Positions 43,120 to 52,053 of a DNA stretch of 64,000 bases are shown here, piece by piece. The translations under genes and the position numbers were made by a program. The stretch's first letter is position 1. Every line of letters starts with the position of its first letter. Source of the stretch: Hymenobacter setariae (GTDB lineage Bacteria; Bacteroidota; Bacteroidia; Cytophagales; Hymenobacteraceae); contig NZ_VMRJ01000003.1 in NCBI RefSeq assembly GCF_007713685.1, positions 434,001-498,000 on the forward strand. Reading direction: 5' to 3'. Below the pieces are notes generated by a model. It saw nothing but the letters and a program-made list of their open reading frames with translations. It made no database searches and was not told where the DNA came from.

Positions 43120-44913
43120 TTACTTGATTTCTAACACCATAGCCGCCAGCGGAGCCAAGCTCAGCTTGAGGTCGGTTTTGGGTTCGCCGCCATTCAGCAA
43201 GTCACGGTAGGTGTGTGAGTGCTTGGGGTCGAGGCCTAGGCGCTGCTGCACCTCATCGGGGAGTAGCAGGGTGGGGTGGTAGGTCTGGGTATCGCTGAAA
43301 TTGACCACTACCAACACCTTTTGGCCCGACGTGTAGCGCACGAAGGCGTAGAGTTTGTGCTGGTCGTACTCCTTGCTGAGGTTATTGGCATCCTGCAGCT
43401 CGTAGAACTGACCCTCACGGATGGCCTCGCTGCTGCCCGCCAGCGTGAGCAGACGCTTGTAGAAGTCATGCAACTGCTTCTGAGCGGGGCTGAGCTTAGC
43501 GCCGTCAAACTTGCCCTGATTCATCCATTTCTGGTGTTCGGGCATACCCCAATAGTCGAAGAGCGTGGTGCGGCCGTCGCCGGTGTTAAAGCCGGGTACA
43601 CCATGGGCGGGCTCGGCCACGTCCTGGCCCATGTAGAGCATCACCGGGCCCGAGCCTAGCGTGGCCGACACCGTCATGGCCGGGACAGCGCGGCGCGGGT
43701 CGGTAGCAAATTCCTTGGAGGCAATGCGCTGCTCGTCATGGTTTTCCAGAAAGCGCAGCATCTGCGAGCCGTAGCCGCGGCTTTCGGTTTTCCAGACGTG
43801 AGTGATGTCCTCGGTAGTGCCTTCCTGGCGCATCAGGCGGCGCAGGCCGTCGTAGAGGCCCACCTTGTCGTAGAGAAAATCGAAGTGGCCCTTAGTGAAG
43901 TAAGTGCCGTATTCCCTGGGATTATAGGCCTCACCGATGAAGACGATGCCGGGCCGTACCTGCTTTAGCTGCGGAATAACCCAGGCCCAAAACTCGACGG
44001 GGACCATCTCGGCCATGTCGCAACGGAAGCCATCAACATTCTTCTTGGCCCAGAATACTAGGATGTCTTTCATCTTGAGCCAGGTATCGGGCACCGGCTC
44101 GAAGTAGGTTTTGCGGCCATTCTGGTAATCGACGCCGTAGTTGAGCTTGATAGTTTCGAACCAGTCATCGACGGTGGGCGTGGCCGTAAATACATCATTG
44201 CCGGTGGCTTTGGCCGGAAACTCATTGTACTTGCCATCCTCGCGCGGGCCTTGCAGGGGACCTAGGGGCTGGTAGCCAGCCGGCACTCCAAAGCGCTTGC
44301 CAGGCACGTAATAGAAGTTGTTGTTAGGCGCGAAGGCCTTGGTATTGTCGTCTTTTGCGCCTAGGTCTACCACGCCAGCCGGCTTGGAAGTAGACTTATA
44401 GGAGCGAGCTACGTGGTTGGGGATGAAGTCAATAATCACCTTGAGGCCGTGGGCGTGGGTGCGCTTCACGAGGGCCTCAAACTCGGCGAGGCGGGTTTGG
44501 GGCGTGGTAGCCAGGTCGGGGTCCACGTTGTAGTAGTCGCGGATGGCGTAGGGCGAGCCGGCGCGGCCTTTCACCACATCAGCATCGTCGGCGGGTAGGC
44601 CGGGGTAGGGCGTCATGGTGGCGTGTTCGAGCACGCCGGTATACCACACGTGCGACACGCCTAGGTCCTTGATTTTGGTCAGCGCCAGGTCGTTGATGTC
44701 GTTGAACTTGCCGCAGCCGTTTTCCTGAATAGTGCCGTAGGTTTTGTTGAGGGCTACCTTGTTGCCGAAAAGCCGCGGTAACATCTGGTAGATAATGAGT
44801 TTATTATCTACTGGGGTTTCGTCGGTGGTATTCGGGTTGTTAGGAGTTTGGGCCACGAGCGGAGAGGCTGAAGCGGCCAGCAGTAAGCCGGCCGCCAAGG
44901 TGAAAAATCTCAT
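43120..44913 (-). CDS. Alpha-amylase family protein (GH13), secreted
   Basis: Periplasmic or surface GH13 glucan hydrolase of 597 residues with a signal peptide (MRFFTLAAGLLLAASASPLVAQ). The catalytic triad is visible: nucleophile Asp299 in GFRCDMAE, acid/base Glu328 in IGEAYN and Asp393 in ENHDEQ; region I is DFIPNH. A small C-terminal beta domain ends MVLEIK. Expected to cut starch-type glucans or cyclodextrins; exact subfamily not assigned. It starts eight bases after the SusA-like gene ends, so the two are one operon. Confidence 0.9.
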   Translation of the reverse strand: MRFFTLAAGLLLAASASPLVAQTPNNPNTTDETPVDNKLIIYQMLPRLFGNKVALNKTYGTIQENGCGKFNDINDLALTKIKDLGVSHVWYTGVLEHATMTPYPGLPADDADVVKGRAGSPYAIRDYYNVDPDLATTPQTRLAEFEALVKRTHAHGLKVIIDFIPNHVARSYKSTSKPAGVVDLGAKDDNTKAFAPNNNFYYVPGKRFGVPAGYQPLGPLQGPREDGKYNEFPAKATGNDVFTATPTVDDWFETIKLNYGVDYQNGRKTYFEPVPDTWLKMKDILVFWAKKNVDGFRCDMAEMVPVEFWAWVIPQLKQVRPGIVFIGEAYNPREYGTYFTKGHFDFLYDKVGLYDGLRRLMRQEGTTEDITHVWKTESRGYGSQMLRFLENHDEQRIASKEFATDPRRAVPAMTVSATLGSGPVMLYMGQDVAEPAHGVPGFNTGDGRTTLFDYWGMPEHQKWMNQGKFDGAKLSPAQKQLHDFYKRLLTLAGSSEAIREGQFYELQDANNLSKEYDQHKLYAFVRYTSGQKVLVVVNFSDTQTYHPTLLLPDEVQQRLGLDPKHSHTYRDLLNGGEPKTDLKLSLAPLAAMVLEIK

Positions 44914-44921
44914 AGTAGGGT

Positions 44922-46814
44922 CTACTTACGCAATTCTACCACCCAAGCCGTGTGTGCCGGCACCTTCAAGGTCTTCAAATCGGAAATAACGGCCCCGCTC
45001 ACCACTTCGGTGCCCGTCGAAAAGCCCTGCGTACGTTCTGCGTAGCGTGTGCCGTCCACCGTTTTCTCCTCCTTGGTATTGTTGGCGATAACCATTACGC
45101 ACTCCCCGTCATTGTACCGGAAATAGGTGTACACGCCATCCTGCGGCAGAAACTGCATGAGCTTGCCGCTCGATAGCACCGGGTGCGATTTACGGTAGTT
45201 CGCTAGCTTGCTCACGTAGTCGAAGGCCTCGCCCGCCTGGCCTGGCCGCGACACAAAGTAGTTCTTCTTATCGCCAGCCCAGCCGCCGGGGAAGTCCTCG
45301 CGCACCTTGCCATCGGGGTCCGAGAAGTTTTTCATCAGCACCTCGGTGCCGTAGTAGAGCTGCGGCGTGCCGCGCAGGGTCAGTAGCCAAGCAATGCCCA
45401 TCTTGAACTTGGCAAAGTCTTCGCCAATCACCGAGTAGAAGCGGCTCATGTCGTGGTTGTCGAGGAAGGGCACGTTGCGCGTGGCGTCCACGTACATCCA
45501 GTCGCCTTGCAAGGAGCGGTAGAGCTTGGTGAGGTCACCACTATTCAGCGCATCGCTAATGCCGAAGCATATTTGAAAGTCAAGCACGCCCGGCAAGTTC
45601 GACTTGAAGCCATTGACGGGCGGAAAAATGTTCTGGGCAAAGTAGGCCTGCTCGGCCTCCGTGCCCTCCCAAGCCTCGCCAAACAGCGCTAGCTTAGGGT
45701 ATTCATCCTGAATAGCCTTGCCCCATTCCATCAAGAACTTAGGCTCCGAGTAAGGATAGGTATCAATGCGGTAGCCGTCGAGCCCCGTCGTTTCGACCCA
45801 CCACAAGAAGTTCTGCGTGAGGTATGTAGCTACAAGCGGGTTGCTCTGGTTGACGTCGGGCATGGTGGTGTCAAACCAGCCGTCGTTTTCGAGCAGGCGG
45901 TCGCGCTGCGAGCCGTAAGGGTCGTTGAGGGGGTAGGCGTTATAGTTCGAGCGCGTGAAAGAGGGGAAAGCGTGAAACCAGTCGGCCGCCGGCTTGTCCA
46001 AGAACAAATGGTGGTAGCTGCCCCAGTGGTTAAGCACGATGTCCTGTATCACCTTAAGCCCCTGGTTGTGCGCATTTTTTACAAACTGCACGTACTCTTG
46101 GTTGGTGCCGTAGCGTGGGTCCACCTTGTAGCAGTCGGTCACTGCGTAGCCGTGGTAGCTCGCCTTGGGCATATCATTCTCGATGATAGGCGTAGGCCAG
46201 ATGGCCGTGGCGCCCAGCTGCTTAATGTACGCAAAGTGATTTTCGATGCCCTTGAGGTCGCCGCCATGGCGGGCGTACATTGAGTCGCGGCTCATGCGCG
46301 GGGCGCGAGTGCCCTTCACCACGTCATTTTTGGGGTTGCCGTTCGAGAAACGGTCGGGCATCAGGAAGTAAATAAAATCGGCCTGCGTGAGGCCCTGCAC
46401 GCGCGCCGGGTCTTGGTTGCGCGAGCGAAGCTCATAGTTATAGGTAAAGCTTTTGTTACCCTTAAACTGAAGCTTGAGCTGGCCGGGCTGCGCCTGCGGC
46501 GCAATGGTAAGGTTTACCACCAAATAGTTGGGGCTTTCGAGCTTCTCAAACCCATCGAGCGTGACGCCGGGATAAGTGGCTAAGCTCACCTGATTGCTGG
46601 CGATGCCGGGCGCGTTCACCAGTAGCTGAAGCTTAGGGTTTTTCATGCCCACGAACCAGTTGGTAGGGTCAATGCGGGTGATGGGCGCGGCCTTAGCGGC
46701 GGGGCGGGTGGGGGCAGCAGTGGGGCTAGGGGCCGGGGCGCTGGCCAGCGCCAGGGTGGGCAGCAGGCAGGCGGCCAGGGCAGCCGTGCGCAACAAGGAA
46801 GAAAGCTGGGACAT
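44922..46814 (-). CDS. SusA-like neopullulanase/cyclomaltodextrinase (GH13)
   Basis: Periplasmic alpha-glucan hydrolase of 630 residues. A signal peptide and an Ala/Pro-rich linker (about 1-45) lead to an N-terminal beta domain of cyclomaltodextrinase type (NWFVGMKNPKLQLLV, about 50-135). The GH13 barrel follows, with Asp351 in GYRIDTYP, Glu380 in FGEAWE and Asp455 in DNHDMS, then a C-terminal domain. This matches SusA-type neopullulanases that break long maltodextrins or pullulan. First gene of the minus-strand glucan operon; no SusC/SusD pair is in the window. Confidence 0.9.
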   Translation of the reverse strand: MSQLSSLLRTAALAACLLPTLALASAPAPSPTAAPTRPAAKAAPITRIDPTNWFVGMKNPKLQLLVNAPGIASNQVSLATYPGVTLDGFEKLESPNYLVVNLTIAPQAQPGQLKLQFKGNKSFTYNYELRSRNQDPARVQGLTQADFIYFLMPDRFSNGNPKNDVVKGTRAPRMSRDSMYARHGGDLKGIENHFAYIKQLGATAIWPTPIIENDMPKASYHGYAVTDCYKVDPRYGTNQEYVQFVKNAHNQGLKVIQDIVLNHWGSYHHLFLDKPAADWFHAFPSFTRSNYNAYPLNDPYGSQRDRLLENDGWFDTTMPDVNQSNPLVATYLTQNFLWWVETTGLDGYRIDTYPYSEPKFLMEWGKAIQDEYPKLALFGEAWEGTEAEQAYFAQNIFPPVNGFKSNLPGVLDFQICFGISDALNSGDLTKLYRSLQGDWMYVDATRNVPFLDNHDMSRFYSVIGEDFAKFKMGIAWLLTLRGTPQLYYGTEVLMKNFSDPDGKVREDFPGGWAGDKKNYFVSRPGQAGEAFDYVSKLANYRKSHPVLSSGKLMQFLPQDGVYTYFRYNDGECVMVIANNTKEEKTVDGTRYAERTQGFSTGTEVVSGAVISDLKTLKVPAHTAWVVELRK

Positions 46815-46895
46815 GGGGTAGGGAAATAGAGAAGCAAAAGATAATCGGCCAGGCAGCTAGCCGCCCGGCAAAGTACGTCAAGCCGCTTCGGAATC

Positions 46896-46908
46896 GTTTT
46901 CGGAAAAC
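46896..46908. promoter_or_regulatory. Short palindrome in the divergent glucan promoter region
   Basis: GTTTTC-G-GAAAAC is a perfect 6-1-6 palindrome midway between the divergent SusA-like and phosphorylase-like genes, a good position for a shared operator. No LacI or SusR type regulator is in the window, so its partner is unknown. Confidence 0.3.
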
Positions 46909-47034
46909 AACTTTTGCCCGTACTTGCGTCGCCAAACCCAATCTATACGTAGGCGCAGAAGCTTGCCCAAAGCTTTCCTTTGCATCCTTCAACACCCCTA
47001 ACCGGCAGGCTGCTACCTGCTTCATTCTTTCCCT

Positions 47035-48678
47035 ATGGCATTTCAGTTTAAGGCCCCTGCACCGGCCGCCAAGTACAAAACGCCCGTTGCGTACTTCTCG
47101 ATGGAGTTTGCCCTCGACCAAGCCCTCAAAAGCTACTCGGGCGGCCTAGGCTTCTTGGCCGGCTCGCACATGCGCTCGGCCTACGAGCTCAAGCAAAACC
47201 TCATCGGCATCGGCATTTTGTGGACCTACGGCTACTACGACCAGGTGCGCGATGCCGACCAGACCATGAAGCCGGCCTTTATCGAGAAGAACTACTCTTT
47301 TCTGCAAGACACGGGCATCGTGTTCCCCATCATCATCCACGACGCCGAGGTGCACGTGAAGGCGCTGTACTTGGCGCCCGAGACGTTTGGCACGGCGCCC
47401 ATGTTCTTCCTCACCACTGATATTGAGGAGAATGACTTCATTTCGCGCACCATTTCGCACCACCTCTACGACCCGGACACGGCCGCTCGCGTGGCCCAAA
47501 GCATGCTGCTGGGCATCGGCGGTGGCAAGCTGCTCGACGTCCTAGGTCGCCAAACTGACATCTACCACCTCAACGAGGGCCACGGCCTGCCGCTGGCGTT
47601 TTACCTCTACGAGAAGCACGGCCGCAACCTAGAGGAGGTGCAGAAGCGCCTGGTTTTCACAACCCACACGCCCGAGCTGGCCGGCAACGAGGAGCACCCG
47701 ATGGCGCTGCTCCAGAAGATGTCATTCTTCTGCGGCGTGCCCGAGCAAGAGGTGCGCCAGGCCGCCCGCGTAGAGGGCGACTCGCTCAACTACACCCTCA
47801 CCGCACTGCGCTTTGCTAAGAAAGCCAACGGCGTGAGCAAGGTCCACGGCCGCGTGGCCAACGAAATGTGGGGCCATTACGAAGGCATTTGCCCCATCAT
47901 CTCCATCACCAACGCCCAAAATGGCACCTACTGGCGCGACCCACAGCTGGCCGCCGCTGCCAAGGGCAAGGATGATACCGCCCTGCTGGCTCGCAAAAAG
48001 GAGTTGAAAAAGGAGTTGTTCAAGACCGTGGCCGACCAGACCGGCACGCTGCTCGACCCCGAGGTACTCACCATCGTGTGGGCCCGCCGCTTTGCCGCCT
48101 ACAAGCGCGCCGACCTCATCCTGCGTGATTTTGAGAAATTTGAGCGGCTCGTGACTAACGACGAGCGCCCCGTGCAGGTCATCTGGGCCGGCAAGCCCTA
48201 CCCGAAGGATTTCGGCGCGATTGATATTTTCAACAATATCATCAAGACCACTAAGGATTTGAAGCGCTGCGCCGTGCTGGTCGGCTACGAGCTAGGCCTG
48301 AGCGCCGAGCTCAAAAAAGGCTCCGACCTGTGGCTAAATACCCCGCGCTACCCCCGCGAGGCCAGCGGCACCAGCGGCATGACCGCCGCCATGAACGCCT
48401 GCGTGAGTGTGAGCATTGCTGACGGCTGGATTCCGGAGTTTGCCAAGGACGGCGAGAACTGCTTTATCATCGAGCACGCCGACGAAAAGCTGCCCGAAAA
48501 CGAGAAGGACACCATCGAGGCCAACACACTGTATAACGTGCTCGAAAAGGCCGTGGCGCTCTACTATGACAAGCCCGAGCAGTTCACCAAAATCCGCAAA
48601 GCGGCGATGAAGGATGTAGAACCCACCTTCGAGAGCGGCCGCATGGCCAAGGAGTACTACGAGCAGCTCTATAAATAA
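47035..48678 (+). CDS. GT35-like alpha-glucan phosphorylase family protein, PLP lysine replaced
   Basis: Short-form alpha-glucan phosphorylase-like protein, 547 residues, cytosolic. Family signatures are YFSMEFAL and YSGGLGFLAGSH at the N-terminus, HLNEGHG, WARRFAAYKRADL and EASGTSGM near residue 449. At the position where phosphorylases have the Lys that binds pyridoxal phosphate (EASGTxxMK), this protein has Thr450 (TSGMTAAMNA). Phosphorolysis by the usual mechanism is therefore doubtful. It could be a related glycosyltransferase, use another residue, or be regulatory. It is divergent from the SusA-like operon, so a role in glucan metabolism is likely. Confidence 0.82.
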   Translation: MAFQFKAPAPAAKYKTPVAYFSMEFALDQALKSYSGGLGFLAGSHMRSAYELKQNLIGIGILWTYGYYDQVRDADQTMKPAFIEKNYSFLQDTGIVFPIIIHDAEVHVKALYLAPETFGTAPMFFLTTDIEENDFISRTISHHLYDPDTAARVAQSMLLGIGGGKLLDVLGRQTDIYHLNEGHGLPLAFYLYEKHGRNLEEVQKRLVFTTHTPELAGNEEHPMALLQKMSFFCGVPEQEVRQAARVEGDSLNYTLTALRFAKKANGVSKVHGRVANEMWGHYEGICPIISITNAQNGTYWRDPQLAAAAKGKDDTALLARKKELKKELFKTVADQTGTLLDPEVLTIVWARRFAAYKRADLILRDFEKFERLVTNDERPVQVIWAGKPYPKDFGAIDIFNNIIKTTKDLKRCAVLVGYELGLSAELKKGSDLWLNTPRYPREASGTSGMTAAMNACVSVSIADGWIPEFAKDGENCFIIEHADEKLPENEKDTIEANTLYNVLEKAVALYYDKPEQFTKIRKAAMKDVEPTFESGRMAKEYYEQLYK

Positions 48679-48702
48679 GTAGCTGAGCTAGTGCTCAAAA
48701 AC

Positions 48703-48808
48703 TGTCATGCTGAGCTTGCAAAGCATCTCGTCACGCCAGGCAAACGTTAGAAAAACTAATCGATGCCGTTGAAAGCGTGACAAGATGCTTTGCAGGCTCA
48801 GCATGACA
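48703..48808. repeat. Palindromic repeat family, copy 3
   Basis: Arms 48703-48736 and 48775-48808 (TGTCATGCTGAGC, then GCAAAGCATCT) match at 32 of 34 positions around a 38-base centre. It occupies almost the whole gap between the phosphorylase-like gene and the SRAP gene, ending five bases before the SRAP ATG. Confidence 0.9.
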
Positions 48809-48813
48809 ATTTT

Positions 48814-49476
48814 ATGTGTGGCCGTTACACCGTTATTACCCCCGCGCCTGGGTTAGCTAAGCGCTTCAACGCGAAAGAAGCCGCTGCGCCCGCGCCCAAC
48901 TATAATGCCGCGCCTGCGCAGGCGCTGCCCATTATTACCAACGCCGCCCCCGGCCAGATTCAGCTCGTGAGCTGGGGCTTGGTGCCGGGCTGGAGCCGCG
49001 ACCCGGCTGGCGGCCCCAAGCCTATCAACGCCCGCGCCGAGACCCTAGGCGAAAAGCCCAGCTTCCGGCAGCTGCTGGCGCGGCGGCGCTGTCTAGTGCT
49101 GGCCGATTCGTTTTACGAGTGGCAGGCCACCGAGCGGGGTAAGATTCCGCACCGCATTCTGCTGAAAAGTGAGGAGCCTTTCGCCTTCGCCGGGCTGTGG
49201 GACGAGTGGGTCGATAAAGCCTCAGGCGAGGTGCACCCGACGTTTACCATCGTCACCACCGAGCCCAATGAACTGATGGCCAAGCTCCACAACCGCATGC
49301 CCGTTATTTTGCCCGGCCCTGAAGCCGAGCACGCCTGGCTGGCCGACGACCTGAGCGCGGCACAACACCAGCAATTGCTAGTGCCCTACAACACGAATTT
49401 GATGCGCGAATACGCCATTACCACCCGAGTAAACTCGCCGGCCCACAATGATGCGGAGGTATTGGTAGCGGCCTAG
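48814..49476 (+). CDS. SRAP domain protein (YedK/HMCES-like)
   Basis: Protein of 220 residues that, by family, crosslinks to abasic sites in single-stranded DNA to protect them. Cys2 (MCGRYTV) becomes the N-terminal catalytic residue after Met removal, which fixes the start at ATG 48814 and excludes the upstream ATG at 48790. Further active-site motifs are NARAET, SFYEWQ (Glu) and KLHNRMPVIL (His). Its upstream region is entirely repeat copy 3, so its promoter must lie within or before that element. Confidence 0.95.
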   Translation: MCGRYTVITPAPGLAKRFNAKEAAAPAPNYNAAPAQALPIITNAAPGQIQLVSWGLVPGWSRDPAGGPKPINARAETLGEKPSFRQLLARRRCLVLADSFYEWQATERGKIPHRILLKSEEPFAFAGLWDEWVDKASGEVHPTFTIVTTEPNELMAKLHNRMPVILPGPEAEHAWLADDLSAAQHQQLLVPYNTNLMREYAITTRVNSPAHNDAEVLVAA

Positions 49477-49508
49477 GATAACGAAAGCTTTGAAGTATAA
49501 TCAAAACG

Positions 49509-49593
49509 TCTGTCATGCTGAGCTTGCCGAAGCATCCTTACCGCACCGTTGGAGGAAGCGGTAGAGATGCTTCGGCAAGCTCAGCATGACAGA
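49509..49593. repeat. Palindromic repeat family, copy 4
   Basis: Arms 49509-49544 and 49558-49593 match at 34 of 36 positions around a 13-base centre. They start TCTGTCATGCTGAGCTTGCC. T's follow on the + side, so this copy could serve as a terminator for the SRAP gene and the convergent MG2-type gene. Confidence 0.9.
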
Positions 49594-49607
49594 TGTTTTT
49601 TAATTTC

Positions 49608-52007
49608 TTATAGAGCGGGTTTCACCTCAATGGCAAAGCTGGTGCTACCTAGGTGCCCATCAGGAGTCATGCCCTGCGCTACCACTAGGTAGCGGCCAGC
49701 TTGGTCGGAGGTGAAAAAATCCAGCGTTTGCGGGTTGTTGGCCGTTAGGTTCACGGCTGGGTTCCAGTAGAGCAAGTTGCGCAGGTCGGGCAGGCGGCTG
49801 CGCCGCAGGGCCTCGGTATCGTAGCGCGGGGCATAAAATTCGCGAGGTACCTGTAGCAATTCGTATTCTTCGAGTAAGGCGCGCGAATTGAGGGGGTAGC
49901 CCGCTAGGTCGCCTTTATATGTTCTAAAGCTTACGACGCCTTCAAACATCTGCTGCCCGCTGAGGTAGCGGCTATCTACCACATCAAGGGTTTTTATTTT
50001 GAGCGGGTCGAAGGCCAGTAATTGATTGAGGTCAAAAACCGGTAAGCCATCGAGCAGTGTAAGCGGATTTTCCTGCAATATCAAGTGGCGTAGCCGGTCT
50101 GTTACCAGGAAGTGAAAGCCATCCTTGCGCTTGCGCACCAGCACGCCGGGCACGTACTCGCGCATCACGTCTTCGAGCGTAGGAAAGCGCGTATAGTCGT
50201 CGAGGCGATAATGTTCGGTGGCGCGGCCATAGAAGGCTACCGTATCGAGCGGAACGGCTGTGTAGCGTGGCGACGTCGGAAAAGCTTGCTGCACTTGCGC
50301 CTGCAATAGGCGCTCATTGAGTGAGGTAGCCCAGCGGCGCGTGAGCGGTGGCAGGCCGGGTGCAGCCGGGCCACCTCCCACCGTGAAGGGACTTAGCAGC
50401 TCGACGCGAACAGTGCTGTCGAGGGCCGGATTGGTTTGGAGCACCAGCTTGCGCAGTCCATAGGCTTGGGGTAGCTCATACTGCACTAGCCCATCGGCAT
50501 GGCTGGTGGCACTGCTAAACCAGAACGAGTGGCCTGGCAGCGATAGGTAAGCGGGAATGCCCGGCGCGGGGGCTCCCGTGCTCTGGCGCACTCGCCCTTG
50601 TAGCAGGTAGCCGTTAACCTCGGGCGGGTAGGCTACAGCGGGGACCTTGCCAGCGAGTACGTCATCCCAGCGAAAGCGTCGCCAGCCCTGCGTCAGCATC
50701 AGGTTATCGGCCGCTTGGTCGGCTACCGCACTCGAGTCGCGCAAATAGTAGCCGGCATCTTCGATGAAGCCCCTTAGGTCAGCGGCCAGCAGCAAGTAGC
50801 TACTAATGTCGGCCGGTGTGCTGGTGGCCAGCGAATCGAGGCGATACACGGCCAGCGAGAGTGCGGCTGGTCGGGCGGTGCTCACTTTTAGCTGCACTTG
50901 GCTGCGCAAGCCAGCTACTTGGGTAGAAGCACTGCCCTGTACCGCTAGCAATTGAGATGGAGTAGGACGCCGAAAGTATAGCCGCTCGGCCACTGGCTGC
51001 CGGCCACTGAATAGTGTAAGGTGCGTGATGCCCGGTCGCAGCTGCCGCTTGTTGATGGTGAAGGTGGCCCGACCATTGAGCAGATTTGCTTCGGCGGCTA
51101 CTGCCACTTGCTGGTCCGTATGGGCCAGCAGCCGCAGCGGCTCGGCAGGTCGGGTTTGCTTGGCCTGCACTGCCACCGAGAGCTCGGTGTGGCTTTTGTC
51201 GGTCACGCGCAGCGCAAAGCCTTGCTCGGCCACGGCGGGCAGCTTGCTGGTGATGACTGCCCCGCCTGGCAGCCGTACTGTAGCCGTGTAGGCCCCGCCC
51301 GCGGCGCTAGGAGTAAGCAAAAAGCTACCTAGGCCATTGCGCAGCGTTTGAAAGGTAGCGACCGTGGCCCCGCTGGCTGTGGCTACGGTGCCGCTAGCAG
51401 CCACACTGCGGCCCTGCCGGTCGGTGATTTTAAAGCCTACCCGCCCCTGCAAGTCCTGCACCAGCTGCCCACCTTCGGGGAAGAATTGCACATCATAAGC
51501 CGGGCCGGCCATGGGGGCCGTTGTTGGCCACGCTTGCTGGGTGTTTACGACCGTGATGGGGCATTGAAAGTAGAAATCAGGCCCGGCGTTCTTCATCCAA
51601 TTGGTGTAGGCGCGCACTACGTAGCGCCCCGTAGCTAGCTCGGCTGGTAGCTCAAATGAACCCTGACCCATAGCCTGCACCAACCCGATTTTAGCTTGCA
51701 GCACCGGCCGCTGAGCAGCATCCAGCACTTCTACGTACGCCACTTTGCTCAAAGACAGCGGCCGGTGGTAGGTACCATCTACCGCATAGGCCTTGAACCA
51801 CAGCGTCTCGCCGGCCACATAGGCGGGGCGGTCGAGGTGCAGATACAGCTGCTCAGTCAGCGCTTGGCGGCTATACTGCTGAAAGCGCTGGCTCAGGTCA
51901 GTTATCGGGTCAGCCGGCTGGGCGTAGCCAAGCGCGGCAGCTCCTAGGTGCAGCACCAACGCAAAGCCACTGGCTTTGAGCAATCGCGAGATAGAAGAGA
52001 AGCGCAC
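49608..52007 (-). CDS. Secreted MG2-domain/plug-like protein of a TonB operon
   Basis: Exported protein of 799 residues, GTG start, signal peptide ending near GYAQ (about 30). An MG2-like domain follows (YLHLDRPAYVAGETLWFKAY, about 50-150), as in alpha-2-macroglobulin-type Bacteroidota proteins. The middle is beta-rich. Around residues 590-700 a TonB-receptor-plug-like segment appears (LEDVMREYVPGV...LLDGLPV). Such proteins commonly follow TonB receptor/DUF4249 pairs. Function unknown, probably periplasmic or outer-membrane associated. It lies 46 bp after the DUF4249 gene in the same operon. Confidence 0.75.
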   Translation of the reverse strand: MRFSSISRLLKASGFALVLHLGAAALGYAQPADPITDLSQRFQQYSRQALTEQLYLHLDRPAYVAGETLWFKAYAVDGTYHRPLSLSKVAYVEVLDAAQRPVLQAKIGLVQAMGQGSFELPAELATGRYVVRAYTNWMKNAGPDFYFQCPITVVNTQQAWPTTAPMAGPAYDVQFFPEGGQLVQDLQGRVGFKITDRQGRSVAASGTVATASGATVATFQTLRNGLGSFLLTPSAAGGAYTATVRLPGGAVITSKLPAVAEQGFALRVTDKSHTELSVAVQAKQTRPAEPLRLLAHTDQQVAVAAEANLLNGRATFTINKRQLRPGITHLTLFSGRQPVAERLYFRRPTPSQLLAVQGSASTQVAGLRSQVQLKVSTARPAALSLAVYRLDSLATSTPADISSYLLLAADLRGFIEDAGYYLRDSSAVADQAADNLMLTQGWRRFRWDDVLAGKVPAVAYPPEVNGYLLQGRVRQSTGAPAPGIPAYLSLPGHSFWFSSATSHADGLVQYELPQAYGLRKLVLQTNPALDSTVRVELLSPFTVGGGPAAPGLPPLTRRWATSLNERLLQAQVQQAFPTSPRYTAVPLDTVAFYGRATEHYRLDDYTRFPTLEDVMREYVPGVLVRKRKDGFHFLVTDRLRHLILQENPLTLLDGLPVFDLNQLLAFDPLKIKTLDVVDSRYLSGQQMFEGVVSFRTYKGDLAGYPLNSRALLEEYELLQVPREFYAPRYDTEALRRSRLPDLRNLLYWNPAVNLTANNPQTLDFFTSDQAGRYLVVAQGMTPDGHLGSTSFAIEVKPAL

Positions 52008-52053
52008 TAGTTCACGAAAAAGAAAGTGGAGTAAGTAGCAAGCTCAAGGTCAA

